From positions 197,501-259,500 of the forward strand of contig RPFO01002176.1 in assembly GCA_009746045.1 (NCBI GenBank): DNA of 62,000 nucleotides, given 5' to 3'. The position numbers and the translations under genes were made by a program. Under the pieces are notes generated by a model that saw only the letters and a program-made list of their open reading frames with translations, was not told where the DNA came from and searched no databases. Source of the DNA: Mesostigma viride. Its lineage: Eukaryota > Streptophyta > Mesostigmatophyceae > Mesostigmatales > Mesostigmataceae. The number at the start of each line of letters is the position of its first letter. Position 1 is the first letter of the stretch. Positions 56,200-62,000 of this stretch are shown one piece after another.

Positions 56200-57998
56200 A
56201 CAGGTTTCACCTAGCACTCCCACCACTGCCAATGCTGCTACATCCCCAGGCAGGTCTTCTTCTCCATGCATCTCCTTCTTCACCCTCTCAGGATTGGCCG
56301 GTTTATAATGAGCATAGGCCAATTGACAGGATTTTGGTGATCGAGGGGGCTGCCAGAAGGGCACACTAGCTAGGCAGCAGTGTGCTCAGCTTCTCCTTTC
56401 TCTCAAGCTAGCTAGGGACTCAGGAGCTGAATGTCAAAAACTGGTTTGGGGCACTCATGCAGGGTGACTTCTTCCACCAATCCAATCCTCCATCCAGCAC
56501 TTGGTGTCCATATATCAGCAAAGGTACCCCAGGTGGCAGGATACCCTGTCGCCTACCGTGCAGAAGCCTCCCCTACTTGGCCCCATGCGCGGTCTAAATG
56601 CATATCCACTGCAATTATACCATGCGGGCAAAGACCATTAATAAATTAATTCAGGGAACCGAATAACATGGCTCTATGCCTCCCTAGCATAGTCAAACAA
56701 GATCAGCCAAGCTCAGTAGGCCTCCCTTTTCATACGGAAGATGATGTGTGGGCTCTGCCCCACTGGCAGCCACCCGTTGCAAGAGCAGTTCCTACCGACC
56801 TTTATGACATAACGCTTATAATAACGCTTAATAACAAGAAGAGTTTTGTTATTCACAAAAAAATTGAGAATACATTTTAGCCAAAACCAATGTTCATCAA
56901 CAAGAAAGACTGGCTAATTCCAGCCCCTGGCCTGCCTAGCTTCGAGCAAGCAAGTCCGGCATGTCCAATACCATGAACATCCGCTACCCGCTCTCCTTAC
57001 GGAAGTTGGCCTTGTCCGGATGTATGCCAACACCCAGCCAACCGCTCTCACCCTAAGCTACCGACAGTGCCCAGGCAAATCTACCATACTGGTAGTCCCT
57101 GCGACGACTGTCCTCGAGACAAATCCAAAAAGGCTTAACTTGTATTATGCCTATCTCGCCTCGACCCATGAAAACAATCTCGCAACCATCACGGAGGTTG
57201 CGGCCGGGTTGTTCTACTAGTTATAAACACATGAAGACAAACTGCGTCGTTGTGAAGTGAAAACTGAACGAACAACGACCACAATGGCCGACTGTTCATC
57301 CTTTTAACCCGCGCAAGCTAACCTTTCCAACATGACATCAGCCAGTGACGACCAAAATACGCTGAACAAGGTTCCGCAAATCTAGCCAGCGCTTTTACAC
57401 GTTAGATCAGGTGCTTGCCTGACACAAACCAAATCTCATGAACAAATCTTTCCAAGCACAAGCTAAACAACTTGTAGATATTTTGCAACACTGAAAAGCG
57501 CTGCCGCAATCAGAAATTAACCATGCAGGCTAAATTGCCGGCCATCTCAGGCACCGCTGCTCAAAGCGTACTGACCGTTCGCGACGTTTCATGTGTAGCC
57601 CTGGTCGTTCTCCACAAAGTCTGGTGCCCCTCGCTGTAGTCCTGGCAGAGCACGTGATCACTGGCCCGGCGGCGGCCTTAGCGGCGCGCGCCAGCGCCTG
57701 GACTGCCCCGGTGACGACCGGTAGCCAAAATCCCCCCCTAGCCCGCTGCCGCAAATGCGAACGCACTCGCACTTGGACAAATTCAGAAGATCCGCCGACG
57801 ATTCAGCGGACGCGTGATTCCGTGGCGCGGCGCCAAGACAAAGCGGTAACTGGTAAACCGCAAAGGTTCCACGGACGTAAAAGTCCCGTCACAATAGTTT
57901 ACCCGCGCGTAAATAAGAACGTAATGGACCGGCACGCGACAACCCAGGGTAGGGAGTTAATATTGCCTGGCAAGCAATATTATTCTACTAAGCTACTT
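56200..57998. other. No supported gene
   Basis: Only short frames without recognisable motifs occur. TAATATTGC-CTGGCAA-GCAATATTA at 57958-57982 is a clean 9-bp-stem hairpin close to the presumed start of the LTR element. Confidence 0.45.
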
Positions 57999-58620
57999 GG
58001 CTTGTAGAGATTCTACTTCCGGTTACTACAATCCAGAAACGGGTTCATTCTGATGAGTATTGCTCGAGATATGAGCAAGATACTGTTCTACTACATTCTA
58101 CTTGGATTCGGTGATTCTACGGTGGTTCTTCAAGTGACACGTGGCATACGGCGTCTTGTCACAGTGTACGATAGGACATTTAGTCTCCGACACTGCGGTC
58201 TATTCAATGCTATTGATTAGACGTAACAAATAGTGACAGGACTTGTGCGACAGGACACTGATGTGACTATTTATGGATAACGAGTCGAGATCTGCTGGTC
58301 CAGAGTGAAGGACAGCAATATTGTGAGATGATCTGTCCTATCAGTCATCTGGATGTGACTGCGTCACAATTAGTATATAACGAGCAGGACGCTGCCACTT
58401 GGTAGCACCACTTTCCCTGCACCTGTGTCCTCGCACCTTCGGCGACGGTTCTCACGTGCCTCGTGCGTTCTGTGCTGGTAACCATAACCAGCAACGTAAA
58501 CCTATTGATTAATATAACTACTTCCTCTGTAGATATTAATCAGTGCAGGCTGAACCACAGTTCAGCCACAGTTTCGTTAACTCGAATTACAAGCGAGTTC
58601 GTAATCTACTGATTACGGCA
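57999..58620 (+). repeat. Probable 5' LTR/leader of the Gag-UGA-Pol retrotransposon
   Basis: AT-rich, non-coding sequence precedes the element's first ORF. A TATA-like AGTATATAACGAGC lies at about 58371-58384, at a suitable place for an LTR promoter. A possible TG start (TGTAGAGATTCTAC, about 58003) and CA end (GATTACGGCA, about 58620) exist, but the 3' LTR is outside the window, so the limits cannot be confirmed. No tRNA primer-binding site was matched. Confidence 0.4.
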
Positions 58621-58663
58621 TTGATTTCTGGTGTCGGCAATTTTTACGGTGTTTTTCCATTAT

Positions 58664-59227
58664 ATGGGAAACACGCGTGAATATCGTGAGCCATCTCCCG
58701 AGCGTGCGTCGGCTCCATCGTCTTCAGGCTTTAATTTCAACGTTCAACGTACGGCGTCAACTGCTGCGCTGCATTCGCGTGCTGTTCAACCTTCGCTGTC
58801 TCAAGCGCTCGTCAGCCGGCCGCCAGTTTCTAACGATCTGCATCAGTTCGTCGACGACCTTACTCAAGATTTGGAAATCCTGTCGGAAAATTCCCATATT
58901 TTCCGAAGGCTTGCAGCGTCGGGATCAGACGAGCAAGCTCAAGTAATTTCGGCGCTTCGCACCTACGGCTTGGGTGTTCTGGCGTTGGCGACAGCGTGGT
59001 CTGGAATTTCGGCGACTCTTCCGACTGTCGCAGTTCCGGTTAGCAACAACGGGTGGGCGTCGTCAGTCAACGGTATCATAAACGTCGCTGCTTCGATTCA
59101 GCGGCAATCAAACGCTGAGGAGCCAGGTGAAAACAGCGAGGGGCTTCCTGATTTATATCCGAGTATTGTGCAGCAGATTTTGGATAACGTATTGCAGTTT
59201 CCGCGCGACGATATGCGGCTGGATTAA
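58664..59227 (+). CDS. ORF of unknown function upstream of gag in the LTR element
   Basis: 187 codons from ATG 58664 (reads MGNTREYREPSPERA); a longer frame upstream has no ATG. The N-terminus is Ser/Pro-rich and disordered. The middle (DLHQFVDDLTQDLEILSENS) and C-terminus (IVQQILDNVLQFPRDDM) look helical. I do not recognise a family. It lies 150 bp before gag in the same orientation and is probably carried by the same retrotransposon. It could be an extra N-terminal Gag-like protein. Confidence 0.5.
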   Translation: MGNTREYREPSPERASAPSSSGFNFNVQRTASTAALHSRAVQPSLSQALVSRPPVSNDLHQFVDDLTQDLEILSENSHIFRRLAASGSDEQAQVISALRTYGLGVLALATAWSGISATLPTVAVPVSNNGWASSVNGIINVAASIQRQSNAEEPGENSEGLPDLYPSIVQQILDNVLQFPRDDMRLD

Positions 59228-59377
59228 ATTTTCTGTTATAATTAACAGAGAATTAATTCAGGAAAATTTTTTTCGTGGTTCCAGAGCTTAAGGGATTAAT
59301 TTATTAATTCCCCAGCAGTATTCTTTCTTCAGCATCGGCATCGGCATCGACAGTTGTCATCGGCATTCGCAGCGACC

Positions 59378-60427
59378 ATGCAGGGTTTGGAAGACGGCGA
59401 GATACGCGGCGAACAAATGCTGCGGGGTCAGAATTTTAATCAGAATTTTAATCGCCCAGCAGCAGCAGAGCAGCCCCGCAGAGCCAAGGCCCAGGAGGGC
59501 TTTGCTATTCTTAACCAGCTTCCCAGTCTCAAGGAGCACTGGACTGTTAAGGATAAGGATATTACCATTAGGCACCTTAAGGGATATAAGGGCTTATATA
59601 ATGGTAACAATCCTCTGCAGGTGCTGTGTATGTCACAGTACCTTCTTAAGTGTCCCAAGAGGGTGCAGAAGTATGTAAATGACAAGTTTGAGGATGGAGA
59701 TTCCTGGGAGGTTTTTATAGCTGAGTTTGAGGTGTTCCTAGATGATAAGAGGGCTAGTGATGGCTCCTTTTGGAAGAAGGAGTACATTGATTTCAAGGCT
59801 GAGGGTCTGATTCTGCAGGCATTTGAGGATTTTCAGGAGCTCAGGCACAATTGTGCTGGCAAGGGGTATGTAGTGTCAGATGAGATTGCCATGGATGATT
59901 TCCTAGGTAGCCTGGGATTGGATGAGGTCACCTTGGATAACCTGCAGGTGCACATGCGTACATGCACCACCTGGGCTGCTATGGTGGCCAAGATCAAGGA
60001 TTATTTCAGGGGCAAGTATGTGGGAGGCAAGAAGGAGGCAGACAAGGCCAGGGAGAAGCAGAAGGAGAAGGATAAGGTGGATATGGCAGCTGCAGCAGGG
60101 GGCAGTGTTCCCAAGGTCAAGGGCAACCAATGGGGGGGGCAGCCCTCCAACGGTTATGGTCCACCAAGGTCAGGGCCTTCCAAGCGGGGGGGCTTCCAGG
60201 CCAAGGGCTTCAGTGGCTTCAAGCGTCGTGGAGGTCCTTCCCAGGAGCAGCCAGCGGCTCAGCGTCCCAGATTTGATTTCAACAGGGTGGGGTCCCAGCG
60301 GGGACCACCTGGGGTGGGGACACCTCGTATCACATGTTATTTCTGTCACCAGCAGGGCCACATCCGTAAGGACTGCCCTAGCTGGCGTAAGCAAAGGGGC
60401 CAAGGTGGGTATAACAACCCAACCTGA
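59378..60427 (+). CDS. gag: Retrotransposon Gag with zinc knuckle, ends in UGA-CGG
   Basis: ATG at 59378 with A at -3; 349 aa. The capsid-like region (about residues 45-220) contains LKEHWTVKDKDITIRHLKGY and repeated aromatic/Leu helices. A basic Lys/Glu segment (REKQKEKDK) follows, then a Gly/Arg/Pro-rich nucleocapsid part, then one CCHC knuckle CYFCHQQGHIRKDC (C-X2-C-X4-H-X4-C). The frame ends at TGA 60425-60427, 16 codons after the last Cys of the knuckle, and continues open beyond it as Pol. TGA is the only in-frame stop between 59378 and the window end. Gag would form particles and package element RNA. Confidence 0.88.
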   Translation: MQGLEDGEIRGEQMLRGQNFNQNFNRPAAAEQPRRAKAQEGFAILNQLPSLKEHWTVKDKDITIRHLKGYKGLYNGNNPLQVLCMSQYLLKCPKRVQKYVNDKFEDGDSWEVFIAEFEVFLDDKRASDGSFWKKEYIDFKAEGLILQAFEDFQELRHNCAGKGYVVSDEIAMDDFLGSLGLDEVTLDNLQVHMRTCTTWAAMVAKIKDYFRGKYVGGKKEADKAREKQKEKDKVDMAAAAGGSVPKVKGNQWGGQPSNGYGPPRSGPSKRGGFQAKGFSGFKRRGGPSQEQPAAQRPRFDFNRVGSQRGPPGVGTPRITCYFCHQQGHIRKDCPSWRKQRGQGGYNNPT

Positions 60428-60475
60428 CGGGCTCAGCCTTCCCTGGGCTTGCTAGGGTCCGCCAGGGAGGGGGCT
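60425..60475 (+). promoter_or_regulatory. Candidate stop-codon readthrough signal: UGA-CGG plus 3' stem-loop
   Basis: The stop and next codon are TGA CGG. After a spacer of nine bases a hairpin forms: CCTTCCCTGG (60437-60446) pairs with CCAGGGAGGG (60462-60471), ten base pairs with one G-U, loop 15 nt; AG/CT can add two pairs across a two-base bulge. UGA-CGG with a structure about eight bases downstream is the known type II readthrough arrangement of tobra-, furo-, peclu- and pomoviruses. Here it separates gag from pol in one continuous frame. Function is inferred. Confidence 0.7.
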
Positions 60476-62000
60476 AAGAGTGACCCCCCCATTACTCTGG
60501 ATGAAGTTGATTTGCTCCCTGCACAGGTTGAGAGTCTCCCACTTAAGGTTGAGAGTCCCCCTGCACAGGTTGAGGGTGCATCCATGGAGGAAGAACACAA
60601 TGGGGTAGTGACTGGGTCTTCCCACGTCACCATGGTGAAAGCAGTTACCACAAGGCAACAACGTTCCCACATGGCTCTTGGAGGTAGTTTGCGTACTCCT
60701 TCAATGTTGGAGCGTGGAAGTCCTGCCTTAGGGCAGGAAGCTCCTCTAGAGGAGGAGGGTGAGGCTGATGGCCTGAATGATGCAATGGGGAGCATGGTTG
60801 TAAGTGAGCGTGCTGTTCCCAGCACCTCACCTGTATTTAATAAAATGTCTCTTGTGTCAAACATTGCATTGAGATTGCATCACATGTTTGGTCATGCTGC
60901 CCAGGCACTCCAGTTTGCAAGGAGGCTGGGAGGGACATCTTTGTTTAATGCAGTAAAACAGGTTGCTGAGGCTTGTTCCTGTAGGCTGGTTGCTCCCAAG
61001 CCTAAGAAGTCTCATGTCAGACAACCTGTGTTGCAGCCTGGATATGTACAATGTGATATCCAAGAAATCAGGAAACTGATTTTGTTGGTTGGTGTTGATA
61101 GATATACCAAGTACAAGGTGCTGGAGCTGTTGCAAGACAAGTCTAAGCCATGTTTGGTGGCTGGGCTCCAGGCTATCAGATCCAGAATGAAACCAGTGAT
61201 CCAGCTGCAGTGTGATTTAGAATTTGAGTGCTGCATGGGGAATGAAGACCTCCCTGAGTTATTTATTGTACACAGGGAGTCCCATGGCAGTCAAGGCGTG
61301 GTGGAGAGGACAATCAGAGAACTCAAGACTATTCTGCTGACGGAGAAGAAGATTCCAAGATTGGTTCCAGCTATTATCAAGACGGCCTGGTTAAGGTCAG
61401 TTGAGGACAGATTGAATGTCAGGGCATCCATGTATGTTGGAGAGGTCCCTGTGACTCCATTATCATTGCATCTTCGGGAGCTCCCTACTGAGGTTGAGCA
61501 AGCCTGGAAAGATAGCCTTATGTTCAAGTTTGCCAAGTTGAGGCAGAAAGACAAGGGCTGGAGTGTTCTGAAACCTGTTGTTGGCCAGAGGGTAATTGTG
61601 TGGAAAGAGCCCAAGCTTGCAGGCAAGCGTGGTAGCTGGCACCCTGGAGTAGTGACCAGGGTGGAACTAGCTGGGCACAAGTGCTGGGTGAAGATGGAGG
61701 ATCCTCCCCAGAATGTGCACCGTCTGTCGTGGTCATATGTACGTCTAAGGGGTGCTGAAGCAGAGGCAGTAGCTCCTGATGTGACAACCTTGCCAGTTGG
61801 TCATGACGTCATCCCTGATCATCACGTTCAAGCTGGAAGTAATCCCCGGGTAAGTCCTGGCCAGACCCCTGGATCGGTTAACTTTCCATCCTTAGGACAG
61901 GCAGATGTGGTCCCCTCTAGCCTCACTAAGCATAGAGGTGTGGGCCTGAAAGATGTGGTGCTGGCTATGCAAAAAGCCAAGCAAGGACCTCGGGTGTCCA
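60428..62000 (+). CDS. pol: Retrotransposon Pol, integrase-containing, partial at window edge
   Basis: Same frame as gag, open for 524 codons from the codon after UGA to the window end; no stop seen. Residues are counted from 60428. The first 140 are Glu/Pro/Val-rich and show no D-(S/T)-G protease motif. An HHCC-like block follows (LHHMFGHAAQ at about 151, CSC near 187). The integrase core has D210 (YVQCDI), VGVDRYTKY, D263 (LQCDLEFE) and E293 (SHGSQGVVERT); the last spacing is 29 residues, shorter than the usual 35. The C-terminal part (GQRVIVWKEP...GSWHPGVVTRV) is an integrase SH3-like domain. Integrase before any reverse transcriptase fits Ty1/copia order; RT and RNase H should lie beyond 62000. 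Some decay is possible. Confidence 0.8.

Overview
This window is nuclear DNA of a eukaryote, most likely an alga or another protist with green-lineage affinities. The evidence is split genes with GT-AG introns, a plant-type ATAD3 AAA+ ATPase in 19 short exons, retrotransposons of several classes, and abundant micro- and minisatellites. I could not assign a species. No prokaryotic operon, rRNA gene, CRISPR array or intact tRNA gene is visible.

Only three host genes are well supported. (1) ATAD3, minus strand, 27937 to 9297: 19 exons whose reading phases join without conflict into 624 codons. (2) An N6AMT1/HEMK2-type protein-glutamine methyltransferase, plus strand, 29303-30145, single exon, divergent from ATAD3. 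(3) A multi-pass membrane protein of uncertain family, minus strand, 42924 to 36617, three exons; a remote gustatory-receptor-like (GRL/DUF3537-type) relationship is possible but unproven. A fourth GC-rich reading frame (54967-56190) with an in-frame TAG is unassigned.

The rest is mostly mobile DNA. 1-7940 and 31277-35876 hold two families (here A and B) of about 2-kb elements that encode only an L1-ORF1p-like protein, lack any ORF2, and share a 3' UTR ending in a small conserved hairpin and a TTAATTAA tail. They look like HAL1-type non-autonomous LINEs. One A copy is split by a 586-bp TIR transposon. 43545-54694 is a nest: a LINE reverse-transcriptase copy and a second 5'-truncated copy of its 3' end, both tailed by (CCAGCT)n; a decayed Ty3/gypsy gag-pol; and two TTAA-target, piggyBac-like elements, one inserted inside the terminal inverted repeat of the other. 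57999-62000 is the 5' half of an LTR retrotransposon whose Gag ends in UGA-CGG followed by a stable stem-loop. The same frame then stays open for 524 codons of integrase-bearing Pol up to the window edge, which looks like programmed stop-codon readthrough.

Introns carry many tandem arrays: a 1.26-kb GGGGT-type satellite, a 24-bp x 10 array, a 45-bp array, 10-bp and 16-bp arrays. Several ATAD3 introns contain degenerate duplicates of the adjacent exon edge including its splice site. Several frameshifts lie in homopolymers, so some of the decay could be assembly error. All exon joins were done by eye from sequence and family knowledge; none has transcript support here.
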